In this document: positions 7,408-13,407 of the stretch, in pieces
Position numbering within the stretch: the stretch's first letter is position 1
Layout: each line of letters opens with the position of its first letter
Origin: Rhodoferax sp. UBA5149
Lineage (GTDB): Bacteria > Pseudomonadota > Gammaproteobacteria > Burkholderiales > Burkholderiaceae_C
Reading direction: 5' to 3'
Length of the DNA stretch: 13,407 bases
Assembly (NCBI RefSeq): GCF_002413825.1
Contig: NZ_DHXT01000008.1
Span: 3,886 to 17,292, forward strand
The notes under the pieces: generated by a model
What the model saw: only the letters and a program-made list of their open reading frames with translations
The model's database searches: none
What the model was told of the DNA's origin: nothing
Made by a program: the position numbers and the translations under genes

Positions 7408-7893
7408 TTAGTTTCCGGCGGAGCCCTTGAGCATGCGAACACCAGGCGTTTTTCCTTCACACCCAGGTGGAACTTCGGACACGCGGGTCCATATTTCCGT
7501 TTCGCCGTACATCTCATTGGCGGCATAAGAGCGAGACTGCAATTTGCCGTCCTTCAGGCGCAGCCGGTTGTAGTAAGTCCTATTGGTGCGGGAGTCGAAG
7601 GCCCAGCCCCTGGTCCAGGAACTGCCATCGAACCTGGCGTACGCCACCACCTTGCGGTTGCAGTCCAGGGCTTCCGTTCGTTTCGGGTCACCCACGTTGC
7701 GGTCCCAGACCACGGTTCCACACAGGCCTGACGCAGGCATTCCACGGCCCAGCGGACATCGCTCCAGACTGACCACGCCGTCACCGGCTGCGGTCATCCA
7801 TTTGCCGACATAGTCGTCGGCGCTTTGCGCGCAGGCTGAGCCCGATAGAACACTGGTGAGCAGTGCCACGTATTGCCACTGATTGGATGTCAT
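7408..7893 (-). CDS. Secreted DUF2147-like protein, first copy
   Basis: This 161-aa protein is a paralogue, of equal length, of the one at 5975-6460. A signal peptide runs to about residue 22 (SACA before Q). C21 does not sit in a proper lipobox, so a lipoprotein is unlikely. The mature domain shows YVGKWMTAAGDGVVSLERC, GLCGTVVWDRN, SSWTRGWAFDSRTNRTY and ETEIWTRVS. Cysteines 46, 58, 78 and 145 are shared with the sister copy. The start is fixed by a 4-bp ATGA overlap with the stop of the four-helix membrane protein and by a GGAGA site upstream. A much longer open frame to 8412 exists but runs through the neighbouring gene and is not used. The protein is expected in the periplasm; its biochemical role is unknown. 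Its place between a membrane protein and a porin suggests an envelope task. Confidence 0.87.
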   Translation of the reverse strand: MTSNQWQYVALLTSVLSGSACAQSADDYVGKWMTAAGDGVVSLERCPLGRGMPASGLCGTVVWDRNVGDPKRTEALDCNRKVVAYARFDGSSWTRGWAFDSRTNRTYYNRLRLKDGKLQSRSYAANEMYGETEIWTRVSEVPPGCEGKTPGVRMLKGSAGN

Positions 7894-8357
7894 GTTTTGT
7901 CTCCGGGTTGTTGGTTCCACGCCGCCTTTGAAAAGCCCAGGCCCAGCCTGGGCCCCAGTACACCCAGGGTCAGCAGCACCACCGGCGTCAAACCCAGCGG
8001 GACCGAGAGCAAATCGTAGGAAAAAGGATGCCCCAGCGTGTACAGGCCGTTGCGCAGCGCATAGGTCGTGTCCAGGACGACCAGAAACATGCAGGCGCCG
8101 GCGGTGAACACCAGGCTGATGGCGGCCATGCGGTGCTGCGGGTTGCGCAGCAGTGCAAGGCCGGCGCTGCCCATCGCCGACGCCACCAGCAGATCTGGCA
8201 CGATGAACGAGGTTTCCCAGCCGTAGTAGCCGTCGAAATTGGGAATCAGGGTTCTCAATTCCTCCATGGGGAAGGACCAGCCGGCGTGAAAGCTGGTCCA
8301 GAACCAGACAAAGCCCAGCGCGGCAGCGATATTGATCCATGCAACGAAACGGATCAT
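7890..8357 (-). CDS. Small four-helix inner-membrane protein, unknown function
   Basis: I do not recognise this 155-aa protein. Four hydrophobic segments are clear (about 4-24, 50-71, 77-97 and 115-137). The first loop, about 25 residues long, is rich in aromatic and acidic residues (FPMEELRTLIPNFDGYYGWE). The short C-terminal tail is polar. Its stop overlaps the first DUF2147-like gene by ATGA, and its start overlaps the decarboxylase stop by ATGA, so translation is probably coupled at both ends. This coupling decides the start at 8357 against a frame that runs on to 8609. It could be a small carrier, a sensor or an accessory subunit. It has no obvious cofactor motif, and nothing in it points to a substrate. 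Confidence 0.8.
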   Translation of the reverse strand: MIRFVAWINIAAALGFVWFWTSFHAGWSFPMEELRTLIPNFDGYYGWETSFIVPDLLVASAMGSAGLALLRNPQHRMAAISLVFTAGACMFLVVLDTTYALRNGLYTLGHPFSYDLLSVPLGLTPVVLLTLGVLGPRLGLGFSKAAWNQQPGDKT

Positions 8358-9874
8358 GCCAACACCTCCTGCTTGGGGGATGCCAGCCAGTCTGGAATTC
8401 TGTCGCGGGCAAACACGTCCTCGGTGGTTTCGGGGCGGCGTATGAACTGGCGGCGCTTGCCGTTGATCAGCACCATGCCGGGTCGCGGCAGCGCATTGAA
8501 ATTGCTTGCCGAGACCTCCTGGTAGGCGCCCGTATCGAGCAGCGCGATCAGGTCGCCCGGTACCACCGCTGGAATTTTGGTCAGAGGCAGGATGCGATCG
8601 CCGTAGCACGAGTGGCCCACGATTTCCGCCACCACCGTGGCGGGCGCGTCGGCGCGGTTGGCGATGCGAAAGTCGTGGTAGTTGTTTTCATAGACCCCAC
8701 CGGTCAAAAAGAAAACACTGGTATCGGTCAACACCCAGTTCAACTTCACGGGTTCGGTCTGCTGCTTGAATTTTTTAACGCGGGTGATGTGGATGCCGGT
8801 ATCGCCGAACAGGCCTCTGCCGGGTTCGATTTGCAGACAGACACCGGTGGTGGTGACACCCTGTTTGTGCAGTTCGTCACGCAAGGCCCCGACCGCTGTC
8901 TTGGCGTAGTCTTCGTAGCTCGGCGCACGGGCCTGCGAGGGGCCGCGGGCCATCACTTGATTGAAGACCAGCGATGAAATACCGTTGCGCAACCATGCAC
9001 CCAGCAGCGGGCTGATGAGCTCGAAGGGGCGCCATGCCCACCAAGTCAACGTCACGTCGGCGCGTGCATGCAGCTTGCTGTGCGGGTCGCGTGGGCAGGC
9101 AAAGCCGCCACCGATGTCGATCTCCTTCGGCTGGTAGCCGCCCCATGCGCGGCACAGGTGCCCAATGAGGCGCGCATACTGTCGCATCGTGCCGCGCCAA
9201 TACCAAAGACTGGCATGGTGGCGACCGCCATGGAAATGAAAGCCCACCAGCTCAACGTGCGTCATGCGCAGCACCTTGCGGCCCAACTCCACAAGGTACT
9301 GGGCCGGAATGCCGGACTTGTAGAACTGAATACTGGTGGCAATCGAGGCATAGTCCAGCGCAAAGTCGCTCAGCTTCCACAGATTGGGAAAGTCGGGCTT
9401 GACGCGAAAGCGCACGTAGGCCTTTTTGCCCAGTTCCATCGCCACACGCTCAATCAGATCGGGCTCATCCAGGTCTTCAATCGTGATGCGCACGCCCGCC
9501 TCAATACAACGGCGAATGGTCTCCTCGCTTTTGCCACCGCCGTTGACCGAGATGCGCTCCGGTGCAATGCCGGCACTCAGGCTGGCCTCCAGTTCGCCTG
9601 CAGAGTAGGTGTCTGCACCGGTGCCTTCACTGGCCAGGATGGTGCAGATCGCCAGATTCCAGTTGCTCTTGATGGCCGGCAGAATTTGCACCTCCCCTTC
9701 AGTCCATTGCGCGGCAAACGCCTGGTGGAAGCGCCGTATGTTCTGGCGCAGTTTGTTTTCAGAAGTGACAAACAGCGGCGTGCCGAATTCCTCGGCCAGT
9801 GCAACGGTGTCACAACCGTCGAAATGCAGCCGACCGTTGTGCACGGAGATGGCGTCGTCGGAAACAGGGGGCAT
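8354..9874 (-). CDS. Fold-III PLP-dependent decarboxylase-like enzyme, atypical active site
   Basis: This 506-aa protein belongs to the ornithine/lysine/diaminopimelate decarboxylase superfamily (alanine-racemase-like barrel plus a beta domain). Visible landmarks are PLP lysine K69 (ILPAIKSNWNLA), ADTYSAGELEASLSAGI, SVNGGGKSEETIRRCIEAGV, the HFHGG region (213-217), the phosphate-binding DIGGGF (253-258), IEPGRGLFGDTG (349-360), C423 in HSCYGD and the late GAYQEVSASNFNALPRPG (449-466). Two features are odd. The CESGD element of diaminopimelate decarboxylase is CYGD here, losing the substrate-binding glutamate. About 60 extra residues lie between DIGGG and EPGR, making the protein longer than the usual 420 or so. 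It is therefore probably not LysA; a Y4yA-like or other amino-acid decarboxylase branch is possible. The start at 9874 has GGAG nine bases upstream. It is the first gene of the cluster and divergent from the AraC regulator. Confidence 0.87.
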   Translation of the reverse strand: MPPVSDDAISVHNGRLHFDGCDTVALAEEFGTPLFVTSENKLRQNIRRFHQAFAAQWTEGEVQILPAIKSNWNLAICTILASEGTGADTYSAGELEASLSAGIAPERISVNGGGKSEETIRRCIEAGVRITIEDLDEPDLIERVAMELGKKAYVRFRVKPDFPNLWKLSDFALDYASIATSIQFYKSGIPAQYLVELGRKVLRMTHVELVGFHFHGGRHHASLWYWRGTMRQYARLIGHLCRAWGGYQPKEIDIGGGFACPRDPHSKLHARADVTLTWWAWRPFELISPLLGAWLRNGISSLVFNQVMARGPSQARAPSYEDYAKTAVGALRDELHKQGVTTTGVCLQIEPGRGLFGDTGIHITRVKKFKQQTEPVKLNWVLTDTSVFFLTGGVYENNYHDFRIANRADAPATVVAEIVGHSCYGDRILPLTKIPAVVPGDLIALLDTGAYQEVSASNFNALPRPGMVLINGKRRQFIRRPETTEDVFARDRIPDWLASPKQEVLA

Positions 9875-9927
9875 GGTGGGGTACTCCAGGGTTGGTCGGC
9901 GTGGCGTCATTAGGCCGGTGGCGTGCA

Positions 9928-9970
9928 CGTTTCGGTGGTTCCCGATAGGCGGTGCGGTGGTACCGAAACG
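9928..9970. promoter_or_regulatory. Inverted repeat in the divergent promoter region (candidate operator)
   Basis: CGTTTCGGT (9928-9936) and its exact reverse complement ACCGAAACG (9962-9970) are separated by 25 bp, with centres 34 bp apart, about three helical turns. They lie in the 151-bp gap between the decarboxylase start and the AraC-type regulator start. A smaller GCCAA/TTGGC dyad follows at 9971-9985. I could not find a convincing -35/-10 pair for either gene, which fits an activator-dependent promoter. That this is the regulator's binding site is an inference. Confidence 0.45.
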
Positions 9971-10025
9971 GCCAACCGTGTTGGCGCACGGCGGGCCTGT
10001 GCGGGTCCTGCCGTACCATGCAGGC

Positions 10026-11084
10026 ATGTCCAAACGCACTGACCCGACCGCGTCGGTTTTGCCCGATCAGGCGGCGGTGTTTCCACCGTACACGCTACGC
10101 AGTCTGTTGGCCGTTGCCGCGGAGCATGGCGTTGCGCAGGAACGCCTGTGCCGCGGCCTGGGCGTGACCGAAGCGGACCTGAACGCGCCCCACACCCTGA
10201 TCTCCTTTCGACAGGGCGCCGCCATCATTCGGCGGGCACTGGCGGCATGCACCGAGCCCGCACTGGGGCTGGTCGTCGGCGCCCGCCAGACGCTGGTGTC
10301 CTGGGGTGCCATCGGGTTCGGGATGATGGCCTGCAGCACGTTGGGTGAGGCCGCGCAGTACGCCGTGCAACGCCAGGCCCAGGCCGGTGCGTTGCCGAAC
10401 TTCAGTTTTGACGCCGATCGTGCCTCCGTTTTTTTGGTCGCGCAGTTGCGCTTCGAGGATGCGGAGGTCGAGCGCTTTCTGGTGGAGGAGGGGTTTGCCA
10501 GTCAGCTGCGTCTTGCGCGCCAGCTCGTAGGCGAGGCGCTGTGCCCCCTGGCTGTGGAGTTGCGCTACCCCGAGCCAGCGCACCACCAGGCTTACCGTGA
10601 TTTTTTCCGCTGCAGCGTGCGCTTCAATGCCCGTGAAAACAGGATGCGAATCTCGGCCGAGGCACTGGCCACGCCGATCGTCGGGAGCGACCCGTCCGCG
10701 CGCGCCGAGATCCATGCTTTGATTGAACAGCTCTTGCAGCGCCGCCACGCGCGCCAGGACCTGACCGAAACCCTGACGCGCCGGGTGAGGGGCAACTTGG
10801 TTGAGTTGCCCAAGCTGCAGCAGCTTGCCGCCGACCTCAACGTGTCGGAGCGCAGCCTGCGACGGCAGCTCTCGGGCATGGGCACGTCCTACCGGGCGCT
10901 GGTGGACGAAACACGCAAGGCCGTCGCTATCGATGCCCTGGCGCAAGCGAAGAGCCTTTCCGAACTGGCGCACGATCTGGGCTTTGCCGACCTGCGTGCC
11001 TTCAAACGGGCGTTTCGCCGCTGGACCGGCGTGACACCGCATGGCTATGCGGTGAATGCGACGCAGACGCCTGGACCAGAATAA
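10026..11084 (+). CDS. AraC-family transcriptional regulator with arabinose-binding-type N-terminal domain
   Basis: This 352-aa regulator has two parts. The N-terminal region (about 20-210; ALGLVVGARQTLVSWGAIGF near 79-98) fits the Arabinose_bd domain seen in OruR/ArgR-like AraC proteins. The C-terminal AraC domain (about 255-345) has two helix-turn-helix units (LPKLQQLAADLNVSERSLRR at 261-280 and LSELAHDLGFADLRAFKRAF at 311-330) and the closing RRWTGVTPHGY signature. It is transcribed divergently from the decarboxylase cluster and probably activates it in response to a small metabolite; some relatives answer to amino acids such as ornithine or arginine. The ATG at 10026 has no good ribosome site. 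A GTG at 9999 in the same frame is an alternative that would add nine residues. It converges on the Na/Pi gene with a 62-bp gap. Confidence 0.9.
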   Translation: MSKRTDPTASVLPDQAAVFPPYTLRSLLAVAAEHGVAQERLCRGLGVTEADLNAPHTLISFRQGAAIIRRALAACTEPALGLVVGARQTLVSWGAIGFGMMACSTLGEAAQYAVQRQAQAGALPNFSFDADRASVFLVAQLRFEDAEVERFLVEEGFASQLRLARQLVGEALCPLAVELRYPEPAHHQAYRDFFRCSVRFNARENRMRISAEALATPIVGSDPSARAEIHALIEQLLQRRHARQDLTETLTRRVRGNLVELPKLQQLAADLNVSERSLRRQLSGMGTSYRALVDETRKAVAIDALAQAKSLSELAHDLGFADLRAFKRAFRRWTGVTPHGYAVNATQTPGPE

Positions 11085-11146
11085 TGGATGGGGTAGCATG
11101 CCGACCCTTACTCAATGGCGTCCGCTTGGGCCTCTGCCAAATCAGT

Positions 11147-12856
11147 TCAGGTCCGCGTTTTCCCCGGTTTGTGCGGCTGCACGCTGTTTCCCGCTACCGG
11201 GTGGAGTGAGTCCAGCACTGAATCACGCAAGCGGGCGGGCGCCAGCGCGCCGACCGAGTCCAGAATCGGATAGGCAATCGAGCAGATGTGGGAGTTGATG
11301 CGCTTGAGGTCGCTGATCATGTCCAGGTGGAGCGAACTGGTCTCAATGCTTTGCAGCGTGTTGACGGCCAGGCGCTCCAGGTGGGTGGCTGCATACTGGC
11401 GTTCCAGGTCGCGAAAGCGGGTTTTTTCCTCCAGCAGTTTTTGTGCGTCGCGCACATTGCCGTTGAGGAAGACGCTCATGCCCAGCCGCAGGTTGCTGAC
11501 CAGACGGCCGTGCAATTCGGTGATCTCGGTCATGCCCGCATCCGAGAACTCGTGACCGAATCTGATCTTCTTGTCGTCGATATCCATCAGCACGCGCTCG
11601 ACGATGTCGCCGATTTGCTCCATGTTGATGGTGAAGCTGATGATGTCGGTCCAGCGGTGCCCTTCGTTCTCGCTCAGGGCTTCGCGTGAAATCTTGGTCA
11701 GGTAGTACTTGATGTCCGAGTACAGCTCGTCCACCGTATCGTCCATCTTCTGCAGATCCTGGGCCAGCTTGTGGTCGTTGCTCTTGATCACCTCCAGCAC
11801 GCCGAGCAGCATGGTTTCCACCACGTCAGCCTGGTGCATGGCCTCGCGCACGGCGCAGGAGATCGCCAGCGACGGGGTTGCCAGGGCACTGGCATCCAGA
11901 TGACGCTGGCGACCCGCCACGGTGCTTCTGTCCGGCTTGGGTAACCATTGCTCGACCCAGCGGGCGATGACCTGGGTCAAACCGATAAAGACGACGCCCA
12001 CGACCAGGTTAAACGCCAGATGGAACAGCACCACCAGCGTCGCGGGCTCGCCCACCCAGGGGTGCACATTTTTTAGCCACAGGCTGACGAACGGTGCCGT
12101 CATCGCAATGCCGATGATTTTGAACACGAAGTTTCCCAGCGGCACCTGGCGTGTTTCCACGTTGGCATTGAGCGTGGTCAACACCGCCAGCAGGCCGCTG
12201 CCCAGATTGGCGCCCAGCACCAGGCCCAGCGCCACATCCAGCGGCACGACGCCGGTGCTGGCCAGCGTGGCGGTGAGCAGCACGATGGCGAGGCTTGAAT
12301 ACGACAGCACCGACAGCACGCAACCGACCAGAATCTCCAGCAACAGATCGCTGCTCAGCGAGGCCAGCAAAGCCTTCACGGCCGGCGCCTGGGTCAGCAC
12401 GTTGGCAGACTGGGTGACCAGCCGCAGGGCCAGCAACATCAGCCCCAGGCCGATCAGAATGCGCCCGACGCGCCCGACGGTGCTGGACTGGCGCGCAATA
12501 TACAGCACCACACCGACAAAAATGAACAGCGGCGACAGCCACGACAGGTCGAGCGAGAACACCACGGCCATCAGGCTGGTGCCAATGTCGGCGCCCAGCA
12601 TGACGGTCAGCGCCGAAGGCAAGGTCATCAAGCCCTGGCCGACAAAGGAGGAGACGATCAGGGCCGTGGCCGTGCTGGACTGCACCAGCGCCGTGACACC
12701 GATGCCCGAGAGGGTGGCGTTGAAGCGGTTGCTGACGCTTTTGGCCAGCAGGTTGCGCAAGTTCACACCAAAGACCCGCAGGATGCCGGTGCGAACCAGC
12801 TGCGTGCCCCAGACCAGAAGGGCAATGGCCGCCAGCAAATTCAGCAGGTGCGTCAA
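11147..12856 (-). CDS. yjbB: Na/Pi cotransporter family protein with PhoU-like tail (YjbB type)
   Basis: The 569-aa protein matches my recollection of E. coli YjbB (about 543 aa) throughout. The N-terminal membrane part (about 1-300) holds two inverted Na/Pi-cotransporter repeats. The first carries QSST (59-62, in GVTALVQSSTATALIV) and LGADIGTSL. The second has SYSSLAIVLLTATL (185-198) and LGANLGSGLLAVL; SYSS in place of QSSS is, as I recall, normal in YjbB. The soluble C-terminal part (about 320-540) is helical and PhoU-like, with NMEQIGDIVERVL and SIETSSLHLDMISDLKRINS. The family moves inorganic phosphate with sodium; E. coli YjbB has been linked to phosphate export. The start codon is TTG. 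The gene lies 39 bp downstream of lspA on the same strand and is probably co-transcribed with it. Confidence 0.92.
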   Translation of the reverse strand: MTHLLNLLAAIALLVWGTQLVRTGILRVFGVNLRNLLAKSVSNRFNATLSGIGVTALVQSSTATALIVSSFVGQGLMTLPSALTVMLGADIGTSLMAVVFSLDLSWLSPLFIFVGVVLYIARQSSTVGRVGRILIGLGLMLLALRLVTQSANVLTQAPAVKALLASLSSDLLLEILVGCVLSVLSYSSLAIVLLTATLASTGVVPLDVALGLVLGANLGSGLLAVLTTLNANVETRQVPLGNFVFKIIGIAMTAPFVSLWLKNVHPWVGEPATLVVLFHLAFNLVVGVVFIGLTQVIARWVEQWLPKPDRSTVAGRQRHLDASALATPSLAISCAVREAMHQADVVETMLLGVLEVIKSNDHKLAQDLQKMDDTVDELYSDIKYYLTKISREALSENEGHRWTDIISFTINMEQIGDIVERVLMDIDDKKIRFGHEFSDAGMTEITELHGRLVSNLRLGMSVFLNGNVRDAQKLLEEKTRFRDLERQYAATHLERLAVNTLQSIETSSLHLDMISDLKRINSHICSIAYPILDSVGALAPARLRDSVLDSLHPVAGNSVQPHKPGKTRT

Positions 12857-12861
12857 CGTGT

Positions 12862-12867
12862 TCCCTT
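12862..12867 (-). promoter_or_regulatory. Ribosome binding site supporting a TTG start
   Basis: On the minus strand AAGGGA ends 5 nt before a TTG at 12854-12856. The protein read from that TTG (MTHLLNLLAAIALLVWGTQL) matches the N-terminus of YjbB, so TTG is the likely start codon. Confidence 0.65.
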
Positions 12868-12895
12868 TTCTTGTGTCCGGGCTCGTGTCCCTGGC

Positions 12896-13393
12896 CTAGC
12901 GCGCGCGCCGCACGCGCAGCAGTTCGTCCAGTATCAGACAGGCGGCGCCCACGGTAATGGCGCTGTCCGCGACATTGAAGGCCGGAAAATGCCAGTTGTG
13001 CCAGTGAAAGTCCAGAAAGTCCACCACGTAACCATACATCAGCCGGTCAATCACGTTGCCCATGGCGCCGCCCAGGATGCAGCTCAGTGCAAACGCAAAC
13101 AGTTTTTGCCCGGCGTGCGACTTGAGCATCCACAAAATCAGGGTCGCCGCCAGCAGGCCGATGACGGTGAAAAACCAGCGTTGCCAGCCCGACCCACCGG
13201 CCAGAAACGAGAACGCGGCGCCGCTGTTGTGCATGCGAACCACATTGAAGAAACTGGTCACCGCGGTGCTGTCGCCCAGATGGTAGAAGCCGACGATCAG
13301 GACCTTGGTGAACTGGTCTGCGATCACGATGATGGCGGCCAGGCCCAGCCACTGCAGCATGCCGCCCGATGATGATTTGAAGCCTCTGGCCAT
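12896..13393 (-). CDS. lspA: Lipoprotein signal peptidase (signal peptidase II)
   Basis: This 165-aa inner-membrane aspartyl protease removes signal peptides from diacylglyceryl-modified prolipoproteins. Four hydrophobic helices are visible. The family boxes are present: IADQFTK (24-30), MHNSGAAFSFL (54-64), GGAMGNVIDR (108-117), VVDFLDFHW (123-131) and FPAFNVADSAI (136-146). The catalytic aspartates are D125 and D143. Length is normal. The ATG at 13393 has GGAGG eight bases upstream, inside the last bases of the window, so the gene is complete. In many proteobacteria ileS lies directly upstream of lspA; that region is outside the window. Confidence 0.97.
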   Translation of the reverse strand: MARGFKSSSGGMLQWLGLAAIIVIADQFTKVLIVGFYHLGDSTAVTSFFNVVRMHNSGAAFSFLAGGSGWQRWFFTVIGLLAATLILWMLKSHAGQKLFAFALSCILGGAMGNVIDRLMYGYVVDFLDFHWHNWHFPAFNVADSAITVGAACLILDELLRVRRAR

Positions 13394-13407
13394 TATGCAA
13401 ACCTCCG

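Noticed and set aside
9068..9913. Plus-strand open frame of 281 codons opposite the decarboxylase
   Set aside because: It is a shadow of a gene with strong motifs, and its translation shows no recognisable domain.
10095..11099. Minus-strand open frame of 334 codons opposite the AraC-type regulator
   Set aside because: Antisense shadow; the plus-strand frame has two helix-turn-helix units and the family signature.
11090..11107. Weak GGGT/ACCC hairpin between the convergent AraC and yjbB genes
   Set aside because: A 4-bp stem without a T-run is expected by chance in this composition.
12283..12302. SYSS in place of the second QSSS motif in the Na/Pi transporter, which looked like a lost sodium/phosphate site
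   Set aside because: From memory E. coli YjbB has the same SYSS segment, so this is a subfamily feature and not a defect.

Overview
The window looks like chromosome of a high-GC betaproteobacterium, most likely Burkholderiales and probably Comamonadaceae (Rhodoferax/Polaromonas/Acidovorax type). The support is the GC-rich codon use, the product families, and a GC-rich intergenic hairpin repeat at the left edge that resembles one I recall from Comamonadaceae genomes. The genus is an inference. Coding density is high, no gap exceeds 200 bp, and I see no tRNA, rRNA, IS element or CRISPR array.

Left block (74-4728, all minus strand, read right to left): a TRAP-type periplasmic solute-binding protein overlaps by 4 bp (ATGA) a membrane-anchored sensor with periplasmic, PAS, GGDEF and EAL parts. 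A DMT/EamA transporter follows 39 bp downstream. No TRAP permease genes are present, so the binding protein may serve the c-di-GMP enzyme as a ligand receptor instead of feeding a transporter.

A single plus-strand gene (4927-5922) encodes a Qor-type NADPH:quinone reductase. It diverges from the binding protein and converges on the next block.

Central block (5975-9874, minus strand) is the most unusual part. It is a tight five-gene cluster, in order of transcription: a 506-aa fold-III PLP decarboxylase-like enzyme with a non-standard active site, a 155-aa four-helix membrane protein, a secreted DUF2147-like protein, a TorF-type putative outer-membrane porin, and a second DUF2147-like paralogue. 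The first three are joined by ATGA overlaps. A divergent AraC-family regulator (10026-11084) with an arabinose-binding-type N-terminal domain sits next to it. A perfect 9-bp inverted repeat lies in the shared 151-bp promoter region. I infer an envelope-directed system in which the enzyme makes or consumes an amine or amino acid and the membrane, periplasmic and porin proteins act on it. The substrate cannot be read from the sequence.

Right block (11147-13393, minus strand): lspA (signal peptidase II), then a YjbB-type Na/Pi cotransporter-family protein with a PhoU-like tail and a TTG start, 39 bp downstream.
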